DNA from: Clostridia bacterium
Lineage (GTDB): Bacteria > Bacillota > Clostridia > Oscillospirales > CAG-272
Assembly: GCA_024404655.1 (NCBI GenBank)
Contig: JAKSPR010000023.1
Location: 1 to 15,852 of the forward strand
Reading direction: 5' to 3'
DNA length: 15,852 nt
Shown: piece after piece, positions 6,320 to 12,942 of the stretch
How the letters are laid out: each line of letters opens with the position of its first letter
Position numbering within the stretch: the stretch's first letter is position 1
Notes under the pieces: generated by a model
What the model was told of the DNA's origin: nothing
What the model saw: the letters and a program-made list of their open reading frames with translations, nothing else
Databases searched by the model: none
Program-made: the position numbers and the translations under genes

Positions 6320-7687
6320 ATGTATGACGTATTGATTATCGGAGCAGGCCCCGGCGGTATTTTTACCGCTTATGAACTGATGGAGAAAAGACCGGACCTG
6401 AAAGTCGCGGTTCTGGAGGCAGGCCATCGGCTGGACCGCAGAAAATGTCCCATTGACGGTGAGAAAATCAAATCCTGTATCCACTGTAAATGCTGCTCGA
6501 TCATGAGCGGATTCGGCGGCGCAGGCGCATTCTCCGACGGCAAATATAATATCACCAATGACTTCGGCGGTACGCTGTATGAGTATATCGGTAAGAAAAC
6601 GGCAATCGAACTCATGCAGTACGTCGACGAGATCAACCTCCGCTACGGCGGCGAGGGAACCAAACTCTATTCCACGGCAGGCTCCGGCATCAAAAAGACC
6701 TGTATGCAGAACGGTCTGCATCTGCTCGATGCTTCTGTCCGCCATCTGGGCACGGATATCAACTATATCGTGCTGGAGCATCTCTATGATCACCTGAAAG
6801 ATAAGGTGGAATTCTATTTCGACTGCCCTGCGGAAACGGTGGAGAAAACGGAGAACGGCTATATCGCCCACTGCGGAGAAACATCTTTTGCAGGCCGTCA
6901 GTGCGTCATTTCCGCCGGACGGAGCGGCAGTAAATGGATGGAGCAGGTCTGCCCGGCCCTTGAGATCAGGACAAATTCCACCCGCGTCGATATCGGCGTT
7001 CGCGTGGAGCTGCCCGCAGAAATTTTTGCCCCCCTCACCGATGAGCTTTATGAAAGCAAGATCGTCTACCGCACCGAAAAATATGAAGACTATGTGCGCA
7101 CATTTTGTATGAATCCGAGAGGCGCAGTCGTCAATGAGAATACCAACGGCATCGTGACCGTCAACGGCCACAGCTATGAAGATCCCGCAAAGCAGACGAA
7201 CAATACCAATTTTGCGCTTCTGGTTGCAAAACATTTCTCAGAGCCGTTCAAGGATTCCAATGGCTACGGCGAGAGCATTGCACGGCTCAGCAATATGCTG
7301 GGCGGCGGCGTGATCGTCCAGCGCTTCGGAGACCTCATCCGCGGCAAGCGCAGTACCGAGGAACGGATCCGGGAATCCTTCACCGTGCCCACCCTGAGCG
7401 CGGCAGCAGGCGATCTGAGCCTCGTTCTCCCCAAACGGATTCTTGACGGTATCATCGAGATGATCTATGCGCTGGATAAGGTCGCTCCCGGTACCGCCAA
7501 TGATGACACGCTCCTTTACGGTGTGGAGGTCAAATTCTATAATATGGAGGTCGAGGTGGATAAGAACCTCATGACCTGCTATGAGGGACTTTATGTCATC
7601 GGCGACGGCAGCGGCATCACACACTCCCTGTCCCATGCCTCCGCAAGCGGCGTCCACGTCGCAAGACAGATCGCTGAAAAAATGTAA
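6320..7687 (+). CDS. FAD-dependent oxidoreductase of the COG2509 type, under guanine-riboswitch control
   Basis: This is a predicted soluble flavoprotein of an uncharacterised dehydrogenase family, 455 residues long. The dinucleotide fold is at the N-terminus (GAGPGG at 8-13, acidic strand end VLEAGHR near 31-37). A Cys cluster follows at C43, C53, C56, C58 and C59, then the family segment GFGGAGAFSDGK (64-75). The C-terminal FAD motif GLYVIGDGSGITHSLSHASASG-like region is at 423-444. The Cys cluster could bind a metal or iron-sulphur centre or act in redox, but this is inference. GGAGG (6305-6309) is 10 nt from ATG 6320. The gene appears monocistronic, since the next gene is convergent. Control by a guanine-type ON switch suggests activity when purine is plentiful, so a purine-related substrate is possible, though nothing in the protein proves it. 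Confidence 0.85.
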   Translation: MYDVLIIGAGPGGIFTAYELMEKRPDLKVAVLEAGHRLDRRKCPIDGEKIKSCIHCKCCSIMSGFGGAGAFSDGKYNITNDFGGTLYEYIGKKTAIELMQYVDEINLRYGGEGTKLYSTAGSGIKKTCMQNGLHLLDASVRHLGTDINYIVLEHLYDHLKDKVEFYFDCPAETVEKTENGYIAHCGETSFAGRQCVISAGRSGSKWMEQVCPALEIRTNSTRVDIGVRVELPAEIFAPLTDELYESKIVYRTEKYEDYVRTFCMNPRGAVVNENTNGIVTVNGHSYEDPAKQTNNTNFALLVAKHFSEPFKDSNGYGESIARLSNMLGGGVIVQRFGDLIRGKRSTEERIRESFTVPTLSAAAGDLSLVLPKRILDGIIEMIYALDKVAPGTANDDTLLYGVEVKFYNMEVEVDKNLMTCYEGLYVIGDGSGITHSLSHASASGVHVARQIAEKM

Positions 7688-7692
7688 AACGA

Positions 7693-7723
7693 AAGACCGC
7701 CGACAAAAAATGTCAGCGGTCTT
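7693..7723. terminator. Hairpin between convergent genes, possible bidirectional terminator
   Basis: AAGACCGC (7693-7700) pairs with GCGGTCTT (7716-7723). A one-base mismatch and an inner GACA/TGTC stem enclose an A5 loop. The U-tract is weak on both sides: CTCATTG follows on +, and TTCGTTTTACATTTTTT follows on -. It sits between the stop codons of the flavoprotein and the convergent Gfo/Idh/MocA gene. Confidence 0.65.
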
Positions 7724-7744
7724 CTCATTGAAGGATGATAGTTT

Positions 7745-8770
7745 TTATAAAATAATCGGTGCTTTGTAGTCGATATCAGCGCCGCAGGCGGCGAGTATGA
7801 TCCTGTGCAGACGACATTCGTATTCGAGGGTAAAGGGATTTTCCTTTTCTCTCTGGATCATGGCGGCAAAGTCTGCCATCATGGCGTCGTAACGGTCGGC
7901 GGGCTCGCTTGCGGAGTGCTCCCCATCATAGTGCCAGCCGCGGCCGGCTTCGCAGATACGCATCCGGGTAATCAGTTTTCCGCTGTCCCCGGGAATGTAT
8001 TCTTCCAGCGGACGCAGCTCGGCGGAGCATTTCTGTCCGGTGACTACCAGCTGACGGCGCATGAAACCGCCGGGTTCGCAGGCAGAGGTCTTCATAAAGG
8101 ACACGCCTTTCGGATAACGGAATACCGTCATGCCGATGTCCTCCCCTGTCACACCGTCAAAACCGGAGGAAACTGACAGGGGGATGATCTGCTCCGGGAC
8201 CCCCTGAATCTGCACTGTCAGGTCGATGAGATGACAGCCGAGGAAGTAGAGCATGCCCCCCTGAAAATGGGAGAGCCACTGCCGCTTCTCTGCGGGATGC
8301 TCACAGTCCATGTGGGTCTCCACAGAGCAGATATCGCCGTAAACACCGCGCTTTGCATCCGAGATGACTTTTCCGATCATGGTGTTGTAACGGTACATAT
8401 AGCCGAGCTGCAGAACGGAACCGTGGACTTTGACCGTCCGTGCCAGGGTCTCAAAAGCCTCCTGGGAGGCGGCTCCCGGTTTGTCCATGTGGATATCCAG
8501 TCCCCGCTCTGCCGCCATCTGCGCATATTCGGTCAGATTCCAGTCGTCCGTTTCCACGGCGACAGCATCAAGATCGGGAATTGCAAGGATTTCGTCCAGA
8601 GTGAGGCGGTTTTCCGCCCGGTACCGTGGGGAAATGCCGCGCTCCGCTTCGTCGGAGACGGGACACCAACCGACGACCTCATAGAGCTCCGGCAGTCGGG
8701 AAAGACTCTGATACGTGTCCGCTGCGTGGTCGTGTCCGATGCCGATCTGGGCAATTCTGATTCGCTTCAT
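7745..8770 (-). CDS. Gfo/Idh/MocA-family NAD(P)-dependent oxidoreductase
   Basis: This soluble enzyme (341 residues) probably oxidises or reduces a sugar, polyol or amino-sugar derivative with NAD(P). The N-terminal Rossmann fold has GIGHDH at 10-15, a glycine-loop variant common in one Gfo subgroup. DKP (96-98) sits at the usual EKP position, with Lys as the catalytic candidate. GCHLID (178-183) supplies the conserved His and Asp of the C-terminal alpha/beta domain. Its start lies 20 bp after the stop of the upstream dehydrogenase and has AAGAGAGG about 10 nt before the ATG, so the two genes are almost certainly one operon. The substrate cannot be deduced. Confidence 0.9.
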   Translation of the reverse strand: MKRIRIAQIGIGHDHAADTYQSLSRLPELYEVVGWCPVSDEAERGISPRYRAENRLTLDEILAIPDLDAVAVETDDWNLTEYAQMAAERGLDIHMDKPGAASQEAFETLARTVKVHGSVLQLGYMYRYNTMIGKVISDAKRGVYGDICSVETHMDCEHPAEKRQWLSHFQGGMLYFLGCHLIDLTVQIQGVPEQIIPLSVSSGFDGVTGEDIGMTVFRYPKGVSFMKTSACEPGGFMRRQLVVTGQKCSAELRPLEEYIPGDSGKLITRMRICEAGRGWHYDGEHSASEPADRYDAMMADFAAMIQREKENPFTLEYECRLHRIILAACGADIDYKAPIIL

Positions 8771-8790
8771 GGATGTGGGACCTCTCTTTC

Positions 8791-9804
8791 TTACAGCAGT
8801 GACCAGTCAAACTGTGTCACCATCGGGAAGTTCCGGTCGTTGATCAGCCGGTCATAGACCTCCATGCAGTCATGGGGGGAGTGAATATGTCCCGTCATGA
8901 TTTTGTAGTCCAGCCGACCGCCCGCAAGGAGACGGAAGACCGCTTTGATATCGTCATTATGGGTGAAATAGCCGGGGTAGGATTCGGTCTCCGGCCGGGC
9001 ACTGGTGTGCGCACCGATCAGCGTAATGCCGGGGCAATGCACTTTGCGGTAATAGTCGATGGTGAAATCGGGATCTCTGGTACAGCCCAGCAGCGCGACC
9101 CGTCCGAGCCTTGCCATACAGTCAAGGGTCTCATCCAGTCCCGCACCCTGTCCGGTCACTTCGATCGCAGTATTCACACCGCCTCCGGTCAGTTCCCGGA
9201 CATGCTTTGCGAAATCCGGAGCAAAGGGGTCAAGGGCGTAGTCCGCACCTCCGGCCAGTGCATCTGTTCTGCGGGATTCCACCGGATCGACGGCGATGAC
9301 GGGGCAGGCTCCCGCCGCATGGGCCAGACGCACGGCAAACTGTCCGAGCAGTCCCAGTCCCATGATCATGCAGGATTCCCCGAGTTCCAGCCGTGTCTTG
9401 CGGATGGCGGCCAGGGGGAACGTGGAGATGAAGACGGCTGCCGCCTCTTCCATGCCGACGCCATCGGGAACCTTCTCCACGCGGCCTTCGGGAACCAGAT
9501 TATAATCGGTGTGGGTGCCCCAGTAGACACAGACCCGGTCGCCGACGCGGACCTTTGTCACATCGGAACCTGTTTTGCAGACAACGCCGGATGAAGAATA
9601 GCCGCAGGAGCGGGGAAACTGCACACAGGGCGCTGCCTGTCCTGCGATGCTCGGGTCCCCGGTGATGTTGGCACGCTCGGTGCCGGGGCTGACAGTGGAA
9701 AATGCGGTTTTTACCAGTACATCATGGGGACCGGGCTCACCGATCTCCTCTGTGACCAGTTCCGCACGGTTGATCTCCGGGAAAAGAATACGATGACGAA
9801 GCAT
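8791..9804 (-). CDS. Medium-chain dehydrogenase (MDR superfamily) lacking the catalytic zinc ligands
   Basis: The 337 residues form a GroES-like N-domain and a Rossmann domain with GLGLLG (149-154) and the acidic strand end AVDPVE (171-176). The family motif STVSPGTER (36-44) replaces the zinc-binding Cys segment, and the usual GHE is changed to GYS (68-70). Both zinc ligands are therefore missing and the structural Cys4 loop is absent. This is characteristic of the BchC-like branch, and of the MDR half of so-called bi-domain oxidoreductases whose C-terminal half is a Gfo/Idh/MocA enzyme. That partner is the next gene here. An AAAGAGGT site lies 7 nt before the ATG. It is the first gene of the - operon and divergent from the AraC gene. 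The likely role is paired redox steps on a sugar-like substrate (inference). Confidence 0.88.
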   Translation of the reverse strand: MLRHRILFPEINRAELVTEEIGEPGPHDVLVKTAFSTVSPGTERANITGDPSIAGQAAPCVQFPRSCGYSSSGVVCKTGSDVTKVRVGDRVCVYWGTHTDYNLVPEGRVEKVPDGVGMEEAAAVFISTFPLAAIRKTRLELGESCMIMGLGLLGQFAVRLAHAAGACPVIAVDPVESRRTDALAGGADYALDPFAPDFAKHVRELTGGGVNTAIEVTGQGAGLDETLDCMARLGRVALLGCTRDPDFTIDYYRKVHCPGITLIGAHTSARPETESYPGYFTHNDDIKAVFRLLAGGRLDYKIMTGHIHSPHDCMEVYDRLINDRNFPMVTQFDWSLL

Positions 9805-9843
9805 AACGGATACCTCTTTCTATCATAACTGCAGAATACAAAA

Positions 9844-9854
9844 TTTCGGAAAAA
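9844..9854. promoter_or_regulatory. TTTCGGAAAA motif, copy 1 (leader of the - operon)
   Basis: TTTCGGAAAAA occurs between the proposed - strand promoter and the MDR start codon. A second copy lies at 9938-9947 in the leader of the divergent AraC gene, in the same orientation, 94 bp away. The motif is nearly palindromic (TTTTC/GAAAA). A binding site for the adjacent AraC regulator is possible but unproven. Confidence 0.35.
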
Positions 9855-9870
9855 TGTTTGCCGTAACCAT

Positions 9871-9910
9871 ATTATACCCTATTGACAGGAAAAAGGAAAT
9901 ATGCTATAGT
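9871..9910. promoter_or_regulatory. Divergent, overlapping promoters for the AraC operon (+) and MDR-Gfo operon (-)
   Basis: On +, TTGACA (9882-9887) is followed after 17 bp by TATAGT (9905-9910), a near-consensus sigma-A promoter for the regulator gene. On -, TATAAT lies at 9876-9871 with a poor -35 (TTTCCT at 9899-9894), which suggests a promoter that needs activation. The two promoters overlap, so binding of polymerase or regulator at one would affect the other. Confidence 0.7.
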
Positions 9911-9937
9911 GTAAAAAAGGAAAACAATCCTGCAAAT

Positions 9938-9947
9938 TTTCGGAAAA
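9938..9947. promoter_or_regulatory. TTTCGGAAAA motif, copy 2 (leader of the AraC operon)
   Basis: TTTCGGAAAA sits just before the GGGGAGGAAGG ribosome binding site of the AraC gene, downstream of its predicted transcription start. A third related copy, TTTTCGGAAAGG (10782-10793), precedes the serine hydrolase. Part of the similarity may come from ribosome-binding-site context, so operator function is tentative. Confidence 0.3.
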
Positions 9948-9965
9948 GTGGGGAGGAAGGGGTCT

Positions 9966-10775
9966 ATGGAGCACTGCAGTGTGATTGAAAAGAAGCTGTG
10001 TATGGCGGAACTGCATGCAGAGCACTCCTATTATGAGCACACACACTATTTCGATATCCGGGAAAGCGGCGCGAACACGAGCTTTGTCTATATCACAAAA
10101 GGCCGCGTGGTGTTCAGCGCTGTCGGTATGCGTCTGGAGGCCGGAGAGGGCGAGCTTGTCTTCTTCCCGGAGGGACTGCACTATCACGCCGTCTGGCAGG
10201 GAAATCCGGAGATCGAATATTACGCCCTCCATATCATTTCCAATAAATATGATGTTTCCAATAACGACCGTTATCCGCCCCAGAAGCTGGAGGTCCTTTC
10301 CCGCGCGGAGACGGGAGCGCTCTTTGCGCAGATCTATCACCTGTTTGAAACGGGGGAGCGCGTGAGCAAGGTCCGGGCAATCGGCCTTTATTACGGCTTT
10401 TATGCGGAGGCGCTGCCGTACCTTGACAGGGAAGCGCCCGTCCGGTTCAGCGAGACGCTCTTGAAAGCGCTGGACTATATCCGATGCCATGCAGACACGG
10501 ATTTTCCCATGAGCCTTCTGTCTGCGGAGTTGTGCATCAGCGAAACAAAACTGTATCAGCTGTTCCGGGTGGAGCTGCATACCACCCCCATCCACTACCG
10601 CAATGAAATCCGCGTCGAAAACGGAACAACGCTGCTCAGAACCACAGATCTTTCCGTTGACGCGGTGTCCGATGCCTGCGGATTCCATTCCGCCATCTAC
10701 TTCCGCGAGACCTTCAAAGACTATACCGGCATGACGCCGAGAGAATACCGGAACCTTGTGAAGAACCGGCAATAA
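9966..10775 (+). CDS. AraC-family transcriptional regulator with an N-terminal cupin
   Basis: This predicted ligand-responsive activator has 269 residues. Residues 20-95 form an AraC-type cupin sensor domain (HxH at 25-27, GELVFFPEGLHYHAVW-like strand pair near 62-77). Residues 165-265 hold the two helix-turn-helix motifs. The second carries the family signature CGFHSAIYFRETFKDYTGMTPREYR-like segment near 238-261. ATG 9966 has a strong GGAGGAAGG (9952-9960) close by, so I prefer it to the in-frame GTG at 9948. The gene heads a unit with the two hydrolases and is divergent from the MDR-Gfo operon, so it is the likely local regulator of both. The inducer is unknown and may be a sugar or a peptide-derived compound. 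Confidence 0.92.
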   Translation: MEHCSVIEKKLCMAELHAEHSYYEHTHYFDIRESGANTSFVYITKGRVVFSAVGMRLEAGEGELVFFPEGLHYHAVWQGNPEIEYYALHIISNKYDVSNNDRYPPQKLEVLSRAETGALFAQIYHLFETGERVSKVRAIGLYYGFYAEALPYLDREAPVRFSETLLKALDYIRCHADTDFPMSLLSAELCISETKLYQLFRVELHTTPIHYRNEIRVENGTTLLRTTDLSVDAVSDACGFHSAIYFRETFKDYTGMTPREYRNLVKNRQ

Positions 10776-10804
10776 ATCATCTTTTCGGAAAGGAACGAAG
10801 GATT

Positions 10805-11959
10805 ATGAAAAAACTGAATCCTGATAAACTGGAAACCATCATCGCAGAGACCACGAATGCCCGCCTGGCAGACGGACGGCTGGGTCATGCGGAAATCATC
10901 GTCAATCAGGACGGAGTGCGCGTATATCATCGGTATTTCGGCACAAACGGCGTAAACGGACCTGCCATTGACGGAAACTGCCTGTACCGCGCAGCCTCCA
11001 TGACCAAGCCCTTTACCACTGCTGCCGTGATGCAGTGCGTTGAACGGGGCCTCATCGACCTGAAAGCGCCGATCACGGACTATCTGCCCGGCTTTGCGCG
11101 TCCCATGGTCGCCCATGCGGAGCAGGATGGAGAGGGCGCATGGAAGCTGGTCTATGATCATCCGGCCCGCAATACCATTCTTGTGTATCATCTGCTGTCC
11201 CACACCAGCGGCATCGGCTCCGATTCTCTCCTTTCCCTGCAGAAGCTGACCTGCGGCTCTCCCAAGGCGACCACCGCCTATTATGCGGAGCAGCCCATCG
11301 CCTTTGATCCCTATTCTGCCCAGAGCTACAGCCCCAGTGCAGCCTTTGACGTTGCAGCAAGAATCGTGGAGCTTGTCACGGGAGAGGATTTCGGTCCCTA
11401 TGTTCTGAACCATATCTGCAAGCCTCTGGGCTTGACCGATACCACCTTTGAGCCAAGCGACGCCCAGTACGACCGGATCGTGACGATGTATAACCGTCAG
11501 GAGGACGGTCATGGCTGCGATATGCCGTCTTATCCCCGCGGATGTGTCTTTGGCGATGCTCCCGCATCGGCATGGGTCGCAGGCGCAGGACTGCTGACCT
11601 CCGGTGAGGACTACAGCAAATTCGCGGAAATGCTCTTAAACCTCGGTATGGGGGCCAACGGCACACGGATTCTGAGCGAGTGGAGTGTGCGTGAGATGCA
11701 GACGCCCTATGTCCCGGAGGCCATCATGAACTGGGATAACCGCTGGGGCCTTGGCGTGCGCGTCGTCACAAGAGCAACCTACGGCAATAAACTGCCCATC
11801 GGTGCATGGGGGTGGAGCGGTGCATACGGAACCCATTTCTGGGTCGATCCGGAAAACCGGATCACCGCGGTTTATATGAAGAACTCCGCCTATGACGGCG
11901 GCTCCGGTGCAGAATCATCGGCAGAATTTGAACGCAGCGTCATGGCTGCTCTGGAATGA
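10805..11959 (+). CDS. Beta-lactamase-fold serine hydrolase (class C / EstB / D-aminopeptidase-like)
   Basis: This 384-residue serine hydrolase belongs to the penicillin-binding-protein-like superfamily. The SxxK motif is SMTK (65-68), with Ser65 as nucleophile and Lys68 as base. The second motif is Y175-S176-P177 in the place of YxN, followed by the family helix ARIVELVTG. The third motif position, usually HTG or KTG, reads WSG (337-339) in GWSGAYGTHFWVDP. LLSHTSGIG (130-138) is also typical. There is no signal peptide, so it acts in the cytoplasm and is not a normal cell-wall enzyme. It begins 29 bp after the AraC gene and precedes an M55 D-aminopeptidase, which makes a D-aminopeptidase or amidase role more attractive than beta-lactam resistance. 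An esterase is the main alternative. Confidence 0.9.
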   Translation: MKKLNPDKLETIIAETTNARLADGRLGHAEIIVNQDGVRVYHRYFGTNGVNGPAIDGNCLYRAASMTKPFTTAAVMQCVERGLIDLKAPITDYLPGFARPMVAHAEQDGEGAWKLVYDHPARNTILVYHLLSHTSGIGSDSLLSLQKLTCGSPKATTAYYAEQPIAFDPYSAQSYSPSAAFDVAARIVELVTGEDFGPYVLNHICKPLGLTDTTFEPSDAQYDRIVTMYNRQEDGHGCDMPSYPRGCVFGDAPASAWVAGAGLLTSGEDYSKFAEMLLNLGMGANGTRILSEWSVREMQTPYVPEAIMNWDNRWGLGVRVVTRATYGNKLPIGAWGWSGAYGTHFWVDPENRITAVYMKNSAYDGGSGAESSAEFERSVMAALE

Positions 11960-12002
11960 GCAAACGCGGTAAACGCATCTGAATCTGAAAGGAAAGACGA
12001 TC

Positions 12003-12830
12003 ATGAACGAATCCAAAAAGAAACTATTCATCAGTGCTGACATTGAAGGTACCGCCGGAATTGATACGTGGGACGAAACCCAGCTGGGACAGGGTACCTA
12101 CGCTTATTTTTCCGGGCAGATGACCCGTGAGGTTTCCTCCGCCGTGAACGGAGCAGAGGCTGCCGGCTACGTTTCCGCCGTCAAGGACGCCCACGACTCC
12201 GCACGGAATCTGCGTCTTGAAGATCTGCCGGAATCCGCTGTTGTCATCCGCGGATGGACACGCGATCTGTGGTGCATGATGGGCGGTCTGAATCTGGAAC
12301 ACTACGACGCTGTCGCTTTCACAGGTTATCACAGTGACGCCCTCAGCGATGGCAATCCGCTCTCCCATACCATGACGACCAGCGTGCAGGCGGTTTATCT
12401 CAACGGAAAACGCGCATCGGAGTTTACCCTGAATGCGTATATGGCAGCCATGCTGCAGATTCCGATTGTGTTCCTGTCCGGTGATGCTGCCCTTTGTGAA
12501 GCCGCAAAGGAGCTGGTTCCCGGCATCACAACGGTCGCATCCAAAACAGGACTTGGCAGCGCGGTTTCTGCACGTCATCCCGCCGTCGTCTGCCGCGAGA
12601 TCCGCGAAGCAATGGAAGCAGCCCTTCAAAAGCTGGAGGATCCCGCAGAGCGTGAACGCTGCATGCTGAAAATGCCCGACAGCTTCACCCTGACTGTCGT
12701 ATATAAGGACTGGAATTCCGCACACAGATATTCCTTCTACCCCGGCGCTGTCTCCGTGGACGCAAAGACCGTTTCCTATACATCGGAGAACTATGAGGAT
12801 GTCATGCGGTTTATGCACTTCTGCCTCTGA
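12003..12830 (+). CDS. M55-family D-aminopeptidase (DppA-like)
   Basis: This is a predicted zinc D-aminopeptidase that releases N-terminal D-amino acids from short peptides. The 275 residues match DppA in length. The metal ligands can be placed by motif: D13 and E15 in SADIEG, H64 in KDAHDSARN, H110 in FTGYHSD, and E140 in SEFTLNAY. H122 in LSHTMTT is the candidate catalytic His. These correspond in order and spacing to Asp8, Glu10, His60, His104, Glu133 and His115 of Bacillus DppA. All key residues are present, so an active enzyme is expected. No signal peptide is seen, so it is cytoplasmic. It starts 43 bp after the serine hydrolase with AAAGGAAAG before the ATG. It is the last gene of the AraC-led unit and is followed by a strong terminator. 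Confidence 0.93.
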   Translation: MNESKKKLFISADIEGTAGIDTWDETQLGQGTYAYFSGQMTREVSSAVNGAEAAGYVSAVKDAHDSARNLRLEDLPESAVVIRGWTRDLWCMMGGLNLEHYDAVAFTGYHSDALSDGNPLSHTMTTSVQAVYLNGKRASEFTLNAYMAAMLQIPIVFLSGDAALCEAAKELVPGITTVASKTGLGSAVSARHPAVVCREIREAMEAALQKLEDPAERERCMLKMPDSFTLTVVYKDWNSAHRYSFYPGAVSVDAKTVSYTSENYEDVMRFMHFCL

Positions 12831-12845
12831 TTTCCTTATGCTTCA

Positions 12846-12896
12846 GCCCCCCGGCATATTCCCCTGTTGGGGATATGTGCCGGGGGGCATTTTTTA
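12846..12896 (+). terminator. Long GC-rich intrinsic terminator of the AraC-hydrolase-M55 operon
   Basis: Bases 12846-12864 pair with 12869-12888 (six G-C pairs at the base, CCCC/GGGG at the top, one bulged T) around a TGTT loop. They are followed by AT then TTTTT (12891-12895). No comparable T-run follows on the - strand, so it serves the + operon. Confidence 0.95.
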
Positions 12897-12942
12897 ATGA
12901 TGTATTCCGGGAAAAAACGATCACAGCGGGGAGGGTGTCCGG

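Noticed and set aside
6296..7234. 312-codon open frame on - opposite the flavoprotein
   Set aside because: It would begin inside a gene on the other strand without promoter or ribosome binding site, while the + gene has clear FAD motifs and a riboswitch leader.
12897..12942. Possible - strand terminator with a TTTTTT run after the (alpha/alpha)6 gene
   Set aside because: I could draw only a weak stem before the T-run, so the call is not supported. The strong hairpin nearby has its U-tract on +.
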